The translations under genes and the position numbers were made by a program. This document shows positions 27,236 to 41,477 of a stretch of 64,000 nt of DNA, in pieces (the stretch's first letter is position 1; each line of letters begins with the position of its first letter). The stretch is from Dichotomicrobium thermohalophilum (GTDB lineage Bacteria; Pseudomonadota; Alphaproteobacteria; Rhizobiales; Rhodomicrobiaceae): the NCBI RefSeq assembly GCF_003550175.1, contig NZ_QXDF01000001.1, forward strand, positions 334,501 to 398,500, read 5' to 3'. Below the pieces are notes generated by a model, which was not told the origin of the DNA, did no database searches, and saw nothing but the letters and a program-made list of their open reading frames with translations.

Positions 27236-28621
27236 TTATGCACCGCTCTTGCGCAACCGGGCGACGAAAAACCCGTCGATGCCGCTCATGGCCGGGTCTT
27301 CCGCCGGCAGTTGATGCGGCAGTGTGCGAAGGATGCCGGGCGAACGGGTCCATTCCGGGCGCGCGCCGAGCGGGGCCGGGTCGATTGGTTCGAGTGAGAG
27401 GTCGTCGCGCTGCGCAAGAAGCCGGTCGATCTGTCGGATCCCCTCTTCCGGTTCCAGCGAGCAAGTACAGTAGACCAGGACGCCGCCGCGCCGGAGCATC
27501 GTCACTGCGTTGTCGAGCAGACGCGTTTGCAGGTCGGCGAGCTTTTCCAGGTCGGCGGGGCGCTTCAGATGCGGGATGTCCGGGTGGCGGCGGATCGTGC
27601 CGGTCGCGGTGCAGGGCGCGTCGAGCAAAACAGCGTCGAAGGGCGCGTCTGGTCGCCACGTGGTCACATCGGCGGCGACTGTCTCGGCTGTCAGGCCCAG
27701 CCGCGCCATGTTCTCGCGCAGGCGCTCGAGCCGCTTGGTCGACTGGTCTACCGCCATGACCTGTGCGCCGGCTCGGGCCAGTTGCGCGGTCTTGCCGCCC
27801 GGCGCCGCGCACAGATCGGCCACGCGTTGCCCTGCGATGTCGCCGAGCACGCGCGCGGGCAGCGCCGCCGCGGCGTCCTGGACCCACCATGCGCCTTCGC
27901 CATAGCCGTCTAGCGCCTCGACCCGGCCGCGCGCCGCGAGCCTCACGCTCCCCGTCGGCAGCGCGATGCCGCCGAGCCGCTCGGCCCATCGCTCCGGGTC
28001 GGCCTTCACGGTGAGGTCAAGCGGCGGCTCGATCAGGTGCTGTTCCGCGATCGCGCGGGCGGCGGCGTCGCCGTAATGCGCGGCCCAGCGGCTCCAGAGC
28101 CAATCCGGCGTGTTGAGTCGGGCGGCATCCTGCGCGGCGACGATGTCGGCGCCCGCGCCGGCCACACGACGTAGCACGGCGTTGGCGAGCGAAGCGAAGC
28201 GCCGTGCCCCTTTGTCGCGTCGGGTCTGCTCCACGGCGATGTTGATGACGGCGTGCGCGGGCGTCTCCATGAAGAGGAGCTGTGCCCCTCCCGTCAGCAG
28301 GATTTCATCGAGCAGGCCGCGCTTGTCGGGTAGCGGTGATGTGATGAAGCGCGCCAGCGCATCGTCAATCTGGCCCTTGCGGCGCAGCGCCGTGCTGACA
28401 ATCGCGCGGACGAAGGCCCGGTCGTTCGGCGCGAGCGGTGTTTCGGCCCCGTCGAGCAGACCGAGCGTCTCGTCGAGCGGCTGATATTTGGCGAGGATCT
28501 GTCGGAGAATGCGCGCGCAGAGGTCGCGCGCAGCGAAGCCTGTGGGGAGGGCGTGCGCGCCGGATTTTCGTTTGGTCGCCTGGCTCACGGATGTCGCGCC
28601 CTGACCGGCGCTATTCGCCAT
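27236..28621 (-). CDS. rsmB: 16S rRNA (cytosine-5)-methyltransferase RsmB/Fmu
   Basis: A 461-residue RNA m5C methyltransferase, predicted to act on C967 of 16S rRNA. A NusB-like N-terminal RNA-binding domain (~28-165) precedes the methyltransferase domain with SAM motif VADLCAAPGGKTAQLA, catalytic motif IV LLDAPCTATGTIRRHPD and motif VI VYCTCSLEPEEG with the second cysteine. The ATG follows the htpX stop codon immediately (TAG-ATG), so translation is coupled to htpX. Confidence 0.94.
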   Translation of the reverse strand: MANSAGQGATSVSQATKRKSGAHALPTGFAARDLCARILRQILAKYQPLDETLGLLDGAETPLAPNDRAFVRAIVSTALRRKGQIDDALARFITSPLPDKRGLLDEILLTGGAQLLFMETPAHAVINIAVEQTRRDKGARRFASLANAVLRRVAGAGADIVAAQDAARLNTPDWLWSRWAAHYGDAAARAIAEQHLIEPPLDLTVKADPERWAERLGGIALPTGSVRLAARGRVEALDGYGEGAWWVQDAAAALPARVLGDIAGQRVADLCAAPGGKTAQLARAGAQVMAVDQSTKRLERLRENMARLGLTAETVAADVTTWRPDAPFDAVLLDAPCTATGTIRRHPDIPHLKRPADLEKLADLQTRLLDNAVTMLRRGGVLVYCTCSLEPEEGIRQIDRLLAQRDDLSLEPIDPAPLGARPEWTRSPGILRTLPHQLPAEDPAMSGIDGFFVARLRKSGA

Positions 28622-29533
28622 CTAGCCCCACGGGCCTTCTTGGCGCGTTCCCCATGGACCGCCCTCGGCCGCGCTGACGCCGCCCTGGCCCATCTCGCTC
28701 GCCATGGCGCGCAGTCGGGAGATGCGCTCATCGGTCGGCGGGTGCGTCGAGAACAGGTTGTCCATGCGCAGTCCGGCCAGCGGGTTGATGATGAACATGT
28801 GCGCGGTTGCTGGATTACGCTCGGCATGCTGGTTCTGAACGCGCTTGGCCGCCCCAGCGATTTTCTCCAGCGCGGAGGCCAGCCACAGCGGTCGCTGGCA
28901 AATCTCGGCGCCGAGGCGGTCGGCCTGATACTCGCGCGAGCGGCTGATGGCCATCTGGATCAGCGCGGCGGCGATCGGTGCAAGGATTACCATGAGCAGA
29001 ATGCCGATGATCCCGAAGGGGCTGTTGTTGTCGCGCGAGCCGCCGAACAGCAGACCGAATTGCGCCAGCATCGAGATAGCGCCGCCGATCGTCGCGGCGA
29101 TCGTCATGATGAGCGTGTCGCGGTTCTGGACGTGCGCAAGCTCATGCGCCATCACGCCCGCAACCTCCTCCCGGCTCAGATTCCGCAAAAGCCCGACGGT
29201 CGCGGCCACGGCCGCATTTTCCGGGTTGCGTCCCGTCGCGAAGGCGTTGGGCTGGTCTTCGTGGATCAGATACACCTTTGGCATCGGCAGGTTCGCGTTG
29301 CGCGCGAGTTGGCGGACGATGTCATACAGCTCCGGCGCCGTGCGTTCATCGACCTCCTGCGCGCCGCTCATGCGCAGCACGATCTTGTCGGCGTTCCAGT
29401 AGCTGATGAAGTTCATGCCGGCAGCGATCACGAAGGCGATCACCATGCCCGACTGACCGCCGATGGCGTAGCCGACGAGGACAAAAAGAGCGGTCAGCAA
29501 TGCCAGCAGCATCGCTGTACGCACGTAGTTCAT
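28622..29533 (-). CDS. htpX: Membrane zinc metalloprotease HtpX
   Basis: A 303-residue M48B membrane protease for quality control of inner-membrane proteins. Two N-terminal membrane helices (about 5-35), zinc motif [11 protein letters not shown], two further hydrophobic segments and the third ligand in [13 protein letters not shown] are present. The start is the ATG at 29533, 8 bp from AAAGGAG; a GTG nine bases upstream would overlap that site. It heads an htpX-rsmB-heparinase-purH gene set on the minus strand. Confidence 0.95.
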   Translation of the reverse strand: MNYVRTAMLLALLTALFVLVGYAIGGQSGMVIAFVIAAGMNFISYWNADKIVLRMSGAQEVDERTAPELYDIVRQLARNANLPMPKVYLIHEDQPNAFATGRNPENAAVAATVGLLRNLSREEVAGVMAHELAHVQNRDTLIMTIAATIGGAISMLAQFGLLFGGSRDNNSPFGIIGILLMVILAPIAAALIQMAISRSREYQADRLGAEICQRPLWLASALEKIAGAAKRVQNQHAERNPATAHMFIINPLAGLRMDNLFSTHPPTDERISRLRAMASEMGQGGVSAAEGGPWGTRQEGPWG

Positions 29534-29579
29534 GTCTCCCACTCCTTTTCAGGTCGCTGCGCCGGCACCGGCTGCGCGC

Positions 29580-30059
29580 CTAGATGAACTCGACCTTGAG
29601 GACCTCGTAGTCCTTGCTGCCCTTGGGCGTGACAACCTCGACGCTGTCGCCGACGGACTTGCCGATCAGGGCGCGGGCAATCGGCGAGCTGATGGCGATG
29701 CGGCCCTGCTTCACGTCGGCTTCGTCGTCACCGACGATCTGATACCGCAATTCCTCCTCGGTTTCCTCGTCGACGATCGTTACCGTCGCGCCGAATTTCA
29801 CAGTATCGCCGGAAAGTTTCGAGACGTCGATAACTTGCGCGCGCGAAAGCTTGTCTTCAAGGTCGGCTACGCGCGCCTCGTTCAGGCTCTGCTGCTCTTT
29901 CGCAGCGTGGTATTCGGCGTTCTCCGAAAGGTCGCCGTGTTCGCGCGCTTCGGCGATGGCCTGGATAATGCGCGGTCGCTCCTCCGACTTCAGGCGTCTC
30001 ACTTCTCGCTCAAGCGAGGCGTAACCTTCAGCAGTCATAGGAATTTTTTCTTGCGACAT
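29580..30059 (-). CDS. greA: Transcription elongation factor GreA
   Basis: A 159-residue GreA: N-terminal antiparallel coiled coil (~1-75) with the acidic tip [13 protein letters not shown] that reaches the RNA polymerase active site, and a C-terminal FKBP-like domain ending [18 protein letters not shown]. It rescues backtracked polymerase. ATG preceded by GGAGACGGCTGGAA. It follows carB by 95 bp on the same strand, an arrangement common in alphaproteobacteria. Confidence 0.96.
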   Translation of the reverse strand: MSQEKIPMTAEGYASLEREVRRLKSEERPRIIQAIAEAREHGDLSENAEYHAAKEQQSLNEARVADLEDKLSRAQVIDVSKLSGDTVKFGATVTIVDEETEEELRYQIVGDDEADVKQGRIAISSPIARALIGKSVGDSVEVVTPKGSKDYEVLKVEFI

Positions 30060-30154
30060 TTCCAGCCGTCTCCTGATTCCGGTTCAGTGCCGGATTTCAC
30101 TGAGTGCATTTGTGATTGAAGCAGCGTTTCGGGTCGTAATGCAATGCCCGCCGC

Positions 30155-33487
<3,333 letters not shown>

Positions 33488-33615
33488 TCAGCTCGCGCCG
33501 TGCGCCTGTTGGCCAGAAAAGCGTCGGGGCGCGCGTCCGCGCCCGCAACTGCGGCTCCCGCGCTTATAAAGGATATGGCGCGTGATTCAACAAGATCGTC
33601 GCGCGAAGGAATGTA

Positions 33616-35256
33616 TCATTGGGCCGCCAGATCTGCCGTGCTGCCTTCGAGCAGTTCGGCAACGCTGGCTGCAAAGCCCGCGCCGGCCTCCGCATACATG
33701 TTGAAGACGCAATGTGCGCCACCCTCCTTGAGCGCCGTCGCGTCCTCCGGGTACTTCGCCAGCGCGGCGATGAAGCCGCCGAAGCCCGCCCGCCTGATCT
33801 GCTGCAGCGCATACATGTTCACCTGATGGTCGGGCATGGCCAGCATCACCACGCGGAAGTCCTTCCCGGCCGCCTCCATGCGTTCCCAGAAGTCGCTGTC
33901 CGCTGCATCACCGAGCAACACGTTCCGGCCTGCCTCCCGGTGGCTGGCCACCTTCTCGGAATTGCTCTCGATACCCACAACGATGTTGTCGCGGTAGCGT
34001 TCCCGCAGAAAATCGTAGGCGCCGGTGCCAACGCGGCCCATGCCGAAGACCAGAATTTGTGCGCCGCCCGTGTCGAGTGGCTGATCGCCGGAGCGCCGGG
34101 TTACGGTCTCGAAGCGCTTGAGCACGCCGCTCAGATTGGCGTAGGCGCGGTTGACATTGAGGTTCAGCACGGAAGCGCCGACGAACGAGATCGCGACCGC
34201 TAGCGCGATGACCGTCAGTGCGTCTGCCGCCAACCAGCCGCTTTCATAGGCGACCGCGCCAACGATCAGGCCGAACTCGCTGTAGCTCGACAGGCTGGCC
34301 GCGGCGAGGAAGGATGAGCGCGCCCGAAGCCGGAAGCGCGACAGGATCAGGAAGAACAGGGCCGACTTGATCGGCACCAGCAGCACGAGCCCGAGCGCCA
34401 ATAAAAGGTGATCAAGTTTGACCGCGCCGATAAGGCCGATATTCAGGAAGAAGCCGACAAGCATCACCTCCTTGATGGTGAACAGCGAGTCGGCCACGTC
34501 GCCCGCGCGACGGTGATTGGCCATCATCATGCCGAGCACGAGCGCGCCCAGGTCGGGTTTCAGGCCGGCCAGCTGAAAGCTTGTCGCGCCGACGACGACC
34601 GCCGCGAACAGCCCGAACATCGGCAGCAGTTCACCGCTGCCCGCGCGCTCCAGCAGGTAGCTCAACAGTGGGCGCAGCAGGACGAGCCCGACCAGCGCGA
34701 ACGCCCAGATCGACGGGAGCTTTCCCGTCGAGAAGGTCAGGAATGCCACCGCGAGGATGTCCTGGAAGATCAGGATGCCGATGGCCGTGCGACCGTCGAC
34801 CGAACGGGCGCCGCCGCGCTCTTCCAGCACCTTCACCGCAAACACCGTGCTGGAGAAACTGAGCGCGAAGGCGAGCAACACGATCTCGCCGATGTCTCCG
34901 ACGCCGAGGAGCGTCAGCATGGATATCGGCGCCAGATAGAACAGCACGGAGAACAGCGCGATGATCGTGATCGCATGCGCCGAGGCGCCGCCCCAGATTT
35001 CCGGGCGCATCAATGCGCTGGGCTTGAGTTTCAGGCCGATTGTGAACAGAAGGAGAATGACGCCCAGATCGGCAATCTCTTCAATAAAAGGCGAGTGCGG
35101 CATGCCCATCGCGTTGAGCGCGAATCCGGCCAACAGAAAGCCGGCCAGCGGCGGCAGCCGAATCATCTGCGCCAGGAAACCGAGAATAGCCGCCAGCGCC
35201 AGCGCGACGGAAAAGTCCGAGATGCCCGGGAACAATGCGGATGACGTCAGGTTCAT
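33616..35256 (-). CDS. Kef/YbaL-type cation:proton antiporter with TrkA-N domain
   Basis: A 546-residue CPA2-family monovalent cation/proton antiporter. About 12 membrane segments (~10-375) include FLLAGFALNAMGMPHS and FALSFSSTVFAVKVLEERG; a cytoplasmic TrkA-N (RCK) domain starts at ILVFGMGRVGTGAYDFL with the GxGxxG nucleotide loop. There is no clear C-terminal TrkA-C domain. Such proteins mediate K+ or Na+ efflux under electrophile or pH stress. It lies 79 bp from the stop of the membrane patatin gene, in the same direction. Confidence 0.9.
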   Translation of the reverse strand: MNLTSSALFPGISDFSVALALAAILGFLAQMIRLPPLAGFLLAGFALNAMGMPHSPFIEEIADLGVILLLFTIGLKLKPSALMRPEIWGGASAHAITIIALFSVLFYLAPISMLTLLGVGDIGEIVLLAFALSFSSTVFAVKVLEERGGARSVDGRTAIGILIFQDILAVAFLTFSTGKLPSIWAFALVGLVLLRPLLSYLLERAGSGELLPMFGLFAAVVVGATSFQLAGLKPDLGALVLGMMMANHRRAGDVADSLFTIKEVMLVGFFLNIGLIGAVKLDHLLLALGLVLLVPIKSALFFLILSRFRLRARSSFLAAASLSSYSEFGLIVGAVAYESGWLAADALTVIALAVAISFVGASVLNLNVNRAYANLSGVLKRFETVTRRSGDQPLDTGGAQILVFGMGRVGTGAYDFLRERYRDNIVVGIESNSEKVASHREAGRNVLLGDAADSDFWERMEAAGKDFRVVMLAMPDHQVNMYALQQIRRAGFGGFIAALAKYPEDATALKEGGAHCVFNMYAEAGAGFAASVAELLEGSTADLAAQ

Positions 35257-35335
35257 AAGACCGGCATTTTCACAGATCGAGCCCCGTCCGGAAACCGCGC
35301 GCCGTGTGGACGGCGTGCCGGCGACCTGCGCCGGT

Positions 35336-37741
35336 TCATTCCGCCACGGCGGCCTGCGCCCGGGCGGGCGGCAGCTCGGTGATGATGTCGGCGAGACTGC
35401 AGCGGTTGTTGTTCAGTTCGTTCACCAACTGAATGAAGTTGCGGAACGAAGGGCTGCGTCCGAAGATCGCGGCGGTCTCTGAATCCGGGGTGTAGGCCGG
35501 GATCCTGCACTCGCTCGGGAATCCGATCTGCTCGGCGATCATGTTCTGCGTCGTCTTTGACAGATGCCAGCCCAGCGGCATGTAGAAATAATCGTGCTGT
35601 AGCTCCACGGCATAGAATCGCTCGAACGCCTCACCCGTCTTTACGCGCCACTTCGCCAACTGGCCGCGCCGGCGGCGCGTCTTGTCCAGCGTCATCACCG
35701 GCGCGCCGAACTCGGTCAGCCCGGCTGGCTCCAGATCGGCTGTAAAATCCTCGTTCAGGATGATAATGCGGAATTCCGGTTGAACATCAAGCGTGTCGGA
35801 CAGGCGCTGCAATCGCTGCTTGATTCCGTTGACGAGGTCGATCGCCGTCTCGATGGCCGAGCTCTCGAAGTAACCGCCGTCCACGAGGTTCTTCTGTGAG
35901 AAGTGAAACGGCGAGATCTGCCGCGGGTAGGCACCCGGCGGCAGGATGATCGGGAAGCGCGCGCTCAGGCTCACCGCCGTCGCAAGGGAGATGTCGTGCT
36001 CGGCGGGCATCCCGTCGTCGCCCTGCGCCATGATGGGGTACACGAACTCCATTGGCACGATCGGGTCTTTCAGGAACGGTGCCACGACGAAGCGCTCGCC
36101 AGTCTCCACGCTGGTCGTGTTGAGGACCAGCGAGGGCGCCTGCACTTGCGGATCGCGGAAATCGGCCGAGGCGCGGAGGAAATTCCGCTCGAATGGAGTC
36201 GGCGCGTTGTCCGCCGTTTCGTTGCCCAGCTTGCGGTTCGTGTCGATCCAGGCGTGGTTCAGGCTCGCCTCGAAAGCGCGGGCGCGGTCAAGCACGCCGA
36301 AGCCCGGCACGATGAAACGCTGGAAGAAGTCCGGGAACAGCGCGCCCGACAGCACCGGCGACAGGAAGTCGTGGCCGAGGTAGGTGCGGATGTTCTGCTC
36401 GAGCGCGCTGATGCGTCCGTCCGTCTTGGCCTGGAGCTGGCAGTGATCTCCCATCACCTCCGGGCTCTGGTTGCGGCGGGCCTGCATCCAGAAAGCATTG
36501 AACGCGCTCGCGCCGAGGCTGCCGCCGGACACGCCGCTGATGGCGAAGACGTGATGGCGCAGTGCCGGGCACGCCGTGTACAGCCGCGCCATGGTCAGCG
36601 CAGCCAGATTGGCCGCATATACGCCGCCGCCCTGCGCCGCGACCACATAGACAGGATATTTCTGGTTCCCGATATCGGCATAAAGCCGCTTGCGGTCATC
36701 CGGCCGGTTATCGAGCCAATCGAGAAAGGCGATGTAGAGGTCGTCCGGCTGCGCCTCAGCTTCCGGATTGGCTGGCTGCAGACGGACCTTGTGATTGTTG
36801 TTCCAGTTGAAGAACGCGAAGATCAGCGCCGCGGAGACGAGGATTGTGACAGCCGGAATGCCGATCACGTCATAGATTCGCGTGCAGCCAGCGAGCAGAT
36901 AGGTAAGCGCCATCAGGAAGAGGCAGATGATGGCGAAGCTGCCGACGCCCGTGATGATCCATGTGACGAGCAACGGGCCCCCGCCGAGCGAGCGGATGAT
37001 GGGCTGCGCGGCCACCAGCGCGATAATCGCGCCGAGAGCAAGTACGATCGGAACGAAATACCACAGCGAGAACGGCTGCTTGGCGAAGTGCGACCCGGGG
37101 CGAAACGCGCGCCACAGGAGGAACAGGAACATAACCAGCAGGAGTGCCGCCGTCGCCTGGATGGCGATCAGCAGATAGACCGCCACCTGGTTATAGTTGT
37201 CGACGATCTCGCTGATATAGGGAGGAAAATCGTTCTGCCCCCGCAAGCTCTGGACGATGTCGCGCGAGACGACCGCGAATTGCCCGCCGACCGTTTCGCG
37301 ATCCTCGGCGCCGGGAATGCCCACCTCTGCGATCAGCTCCACGGTCGAGCCCACGCCGGACGGCATCATCGCCATGAGTACGCCAATGATCGGCAAAAGC
37401 GCGATCAGCATCGAAAAGACGTGGGAGATGAACCGCGCCAGAGGGCTGAAGGTTACGTGCGGGTCAATGTCAACGGAGTTCTTCCAGAGCGAGCGCGACA
37501 TCGACCACAGGAAATAGCTGAGACCCGCAAGGAGGATCAGCGAGATGATCGGTCGGTAGGGCGCCGTTTCCACCTCCAGCGCGAGCACGCGGTAGATTTC
37601 GCGGGTTTGACCGGGCACGTAGAAAACGATGAACGCGCCGACCGAAACCAGCAGCGGCGCGCGCATGTCCCAGATGATGTCGCCGATGATCTTGAATACT
37701 CGCCAGACCAGCGGCAACTGGGCAGTTTCGCGTTGCGACAT
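35336..37741 (-). CDS. Polytopic membrane protein with C-terminal patatin-like phospholipase domain
   Basis: An 801-residue protein with about seven membrane segments in residues ~28-312 and a soluble patatin-like domain from ~360. The lipase parts are intact: oxyanion loop AAQGGGVYAA (371-373), nucleophile S405 in ISGVSGGSLG, and dyad Asp D621 in VDGGYFES. It should be a Ser/Asp lipid acyl hydrolase tethered to the inner membrane with the enzyme on the side set by the helices. The N-terminal multi-helix part is not a family I know. It is divergently or separately transcribed from the small cysteine protein upstream (119 bp, same strand). Confidence 0.82.
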   Translation of the reverse strand: MSQRETAQLPLVWRVFKIIGDIIWDMRAPLLVSVGAFIVFYVPGQTREIYRVLALEVETAPYRPIISLILLAGLSYFLWSMSRSLWKNSVDIDPHVTFSPLARFISHVFSMLIALLPIIGVLMAMMPSGVGSTVELIAEVGIPGAEDRETVGGQFAVVSRDIVQSLRGQNDFPPYISEIVDNYNQVAVYLLIAIQATAALLLVMFLFLLWRAFRPGSHFAKQPFSLWYFVPIVLALGAIIALVAAQPIIRSLGGGPLLVTWIITGVGSFAIICLFLMALTYLLAGCTRIYDVIGIPAVTILVSAALIFAFFNWNNNHKVRLQPANPEAEAQPDDLYIAFLDWLDNRPDDRKRLYADIGNQKYPVYVVAAQGGGVYAANLAALTMARLYTACPALRHHVFAISGVSGGSLGASAFNAFWMQARRNQSPEVMGDHCQLQAKTDGRISALEQNIRTYLGHDFLSPVLSGALFPDFFQRFIVPGFGVLDRARAFEASLNHAWIDTNRKLGNETADNAPTPFERNFLRASADFRDPQVQAPSLVLNTTSVETGERFVVAPFLKDPIVPMEFVYPIMAQGDDGMPAEHDISLATAVSLSARFPIILPPGAYPRQISPFHFSQKNLVDGGYFESSAIETAIDLVNGIKQRLQRLSDTLDVQPEFRIIILNEDFTADLEPAGLTEFGAPVMTLDKTRRRRGQLAKWRVKTGEAFERFYAVELQHDYFYMPLGWHLSKTTQNMIAEQIGFPSECRIPAYTPDSETAAIFGRSPSFRNFIQLVNELNNNRCSLADIITELPPARAQAAVAE

Positions 37742-37860
37742 GCCTTGGTACCCCCCCGGCTACTCCGGCCCTGTTGACCGTTTGTTAACGCTGAATACCA
37801 CGCGGACGCGTTCGCCTGAAAGCCGTTGTGCCCTGTCCGCGATCCGCGTGTCCCCAATCT

Positions 37861-38196
37861 TCAGATTTCGCAGTTGTTCCGCTGAAGGAAGCGGAGCAAT
37901 TTCTCGTAACGTTCCTTGTCCGCTTCGGGTGTGTCCGGGCTGTTCAAAATCTTGTCCTGCACCTGCAAATCGCTGAGCGTTGGGTCGCACCCCTCGACCT
38001 GCTTGCTGAACATGCGGGCGTAGAAGCGGTCGCGCGGGCAGTAGCCGTGACGGACGAGCAGCTCCATGCGCAATTCGGTCAGCGTCGGGCATTGCAGCTT
38101 GGAAAAGTCCTGGGCCGCCGCGCCCGTCACCGACGCCCACCCGATGAGCGGTCCCAGTAGCAGCGCCCGTCCCATGCGTGACAGTTTCGCAGTCAT
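37861..38196 (-). CDS. Small secreted cysteine-containing protein, unknown
   Basis: A 111-residue protein with a signal peptide (residues 1-29, ending TGAAAQ) and four cysteines at about C36, C53, C70 and C109, enough for two disulfides. The stretch ELRMELLVRHGYCPRDRFYARMF loosely recalls the YARHG-type stretches of other secreted proteins, but this is weak. The start has GGGAGGCACTC directly upstream. It precedes the membrane patatin gene by 119 bp in the same direction and may be co-transcribed. Confidence 0.7.
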   Translation of the reverse strand: MTAKLSRMGRALLLGPLIGWASVTGAAAQDFSKLQCPTLTELRMELLVRHGYCPRDRFYARMFSKQVEGCDPTLSDLQVQDKILNSPDTPEADKERYEKLLRFLQRNNCEI

Positions 38197-38532
38197 GAGT
38201 GCCTCCCAACCTGCCTATTCGGCTTAACCATGCGACATGGCAAATGAATAGGCGCTGAATACGCGGGCAAGCGCGGCCGAAACCCGCCAGCAACCGCAGG
38301 AAAGCGGCCAACAGCTCCGACGGCGACTGTGCCGAACCGGGATGCCGCATGCAACTGAATAGGGCTCGCCCTCATGCGGGCGGGATGCCCTTGTGTCTTT
38401 TTCGCCAGCCGCCTTCACGTTGGATCACGACGCCTCAAAGCCGTGCAACCGTGCCTGTTCGAGACAGGGTGGGTGAGCCAATATCAATACTTGATCGGTA
38501 TCATCTTCGAAGTTCGGAGCCGCGCGGAACGG
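38197..38532. promoter_or_regulatory. Divergent intergenic region without a gene
   Basis: These 336 bp separate the minus-strand cysteine protein from the plus-strand cyclic-nucleotide/CPBP gene. I see no credible small gene. A short perfect dyad ATCAA-TAC-TTGAT sits at 38483-38495; it is the reverse arrangement of an FNR/CRP-like half-site pair and may be coincidental. An in-frame GTG near 38473 after GACAGGGTGG could extend the downstream protein by about 20 residues. Confidence 0.4.
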
Positions 38533-39834
38533 ATGGACATGGCAGCAGATACCACAGCCTCATTCGTCGGTGGCGTAGGCACCGATCAACAGGCAGACCG
38601 GCCCGATCCGACCCAGCCCGTACTCCCGGTCGCTACGGTCTGGCCGGGCATCCAGCTCGAACGCATAAAGCCGTTCTCCAGCCTGCGCGGCGAAGTGAAC
38701 GCCGTGCTGCGGACCTACCTCCGTCGTATTGCGTTGCGCGCCGGAGAGCCGCTGTTTCGCGAAGGGGATCGGACAGGCGGACGGCTTTACATCATCGTTA
38801 CGGGCGAGGTGTCGATCTGCAAATGCGGCCATGATCCGGTAAGCCGCGCGCCGCTGGAATATGAGGTTGCCGTGCGCGGACCTGAGCAGATCGTCGGCTC
38901 CGTCTCTTTGCTGGACCGGCGCCCTGCCTCCGCAACCGCGCGCTGCCGGACAGACGTTATTGCCGCCGTTCTTGACCTCGACGCGATCCCCTGCGGATCA
39001 CTGCCGCGCAAAGTCCGCCGAGCGCTGGAAAACCAGCTCGCCTTCCATCTGGCCACGCGGCTGCGCGACAACCTCGACGCCCGTGTGGATGCGCTGCGGC
39101 ACGAGGCCGAGCTCGCTGGCTACCGCAACGCGATCGCGCTGGTACTGGTCGGCGCGCTGTCGATGCTGTCGGTCTACACGCTGGCGCTGGGCGCAATCGC
39201 CGGCCTCGATCTGCCCCCGGAGGCGCGGATCGGCATCACGCCGCTGGTGATCCTGATGTTCGCGGCTGCGTTCCTCTCGGTCATCCGTCTCAGCCGATTT
39301 CCCCCCGCTTTCTACGGTCTGCGCCTCGACAATTGGCGGCCGGCCCTGAGCCTGGCGGTCAAGGCGTCGCTGATCTTTCTGGCCGGAATGGCCGCCGCGA
39401 AATGGCTGTTGATCGCCACCGTCCCCGCCCTCGGCCATTTCTCCCTGCTCACGCCCGCGCCGATCGGCGGCGCAGGGCCGCCGGAGATGTCGTGGGCGGT
39501 TTATGCCGGCGTCGCGGCGCTTTACGCGCTGTTCGTCCCGGCTCAGGAGTTCGTGGCCCGCTGCGGCATTCAGGCACCGCTTTACGCCTTCTTGGACGGT
39601 TCGGAATTCACGCGGCGGACCTGGGCGATCCTGGTATCGAATTTCGCCTTTGCCGCCGCGCATGCGCATACCAACCCGACATTTGCGCTCGCGACGTTCC
39701 TGCCGGGCATCTTCTGGGGCTGGCTGTTCGCGCGGACGCACTCGCTGCTGGCGGTGTCAGTGTCGCATGTGATGATCGGCGGTGCGGGGATTTTCCTGTT
39801 CGGGATCGAGGATTTCCTCGCCGCACTGTTCTGA
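38533..39834 (+). CDS. Cyclic-nucleotide-binding-domain/CPBP intramembrane protease fusion
   Basis: A 433-residue two-part protein. Residues ~45-165 form a Crp-like cyclic-nucleotide-binding domain (PLFREGDRTGGRLYIIVTGEVSI, VGSVSLLDRRPASATARCRTD). After an amphipathic helix, residues ~200-430 have about eight membrane segments with CPBP (Abi/Rce1) motifs: AQEFVARCG, where the first Glu of the usual EExxxR is Gln338 and E339/R343 remain, H377 in FAFAAAHAH and H412 in SHVMIG. It may be a ligand-controlled intramembrane protease. The start is the first of two nearby ATGs and is uncertain. Converges on yejF with a 1-bp gap. Confidence 0.83.
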   Translation: MDMAADTTASFVGGVGTDQQADRPDPTQPVLPVATVWPGIQLERIKPFSSLRGEVNAVLRTYLRRIALRAGEPLFREGDRTGGRLYIIVTGEVSICKCGHDPVSRAPLEYEVAVRGPEQIVGSVSLLDRRPASATARCRTDVIAAVLDLDAIPCGSLPRKVRRALENQLAFHLATRLRDNLDARVDALRHEAELAGYRNAIALVLVGALSMLSVYTLALGAIAGLDLPPEARIGITPLVILMFAAAFLSVIRLSRFPPAFYGLRLDNWRPALSLAVKASLIFLAGMAAAKWLLIATVPALGHFSLLTPAPIGGAGPPEMSWAVYAGVAALYALFVPAQEFVARCGIQAPLYAFLDGSEFTRRTWAILVSNFAFAAAHAHTNPTFALATFLPGIFWGWLFARTHSLLAVSVSHVMIGGAGIFLFGIEDFLAALF

Positions 39835-39835
39835 A

Positions 39836-41470
<1,635 letters not shown>

Positions 41471-41477
41471 GCTGCCC

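Noticed and set aside
35903-37777. 624-codon plus-strand frame opposite the membrane patatin gene
   Set aside because: Charged, repetitive Arg/Asp/Gln composition typical of antisense frames; the minus-strand protein has recognisable membrane helices and catalytic motifs.
38483-38495. Possible FNR site ATCAA-N3-TTGAT
   Set aside because: The half-sites are in reversed order and the spacing is 3, not 4, so it does not fit TTGAT-N4-ATCAA.
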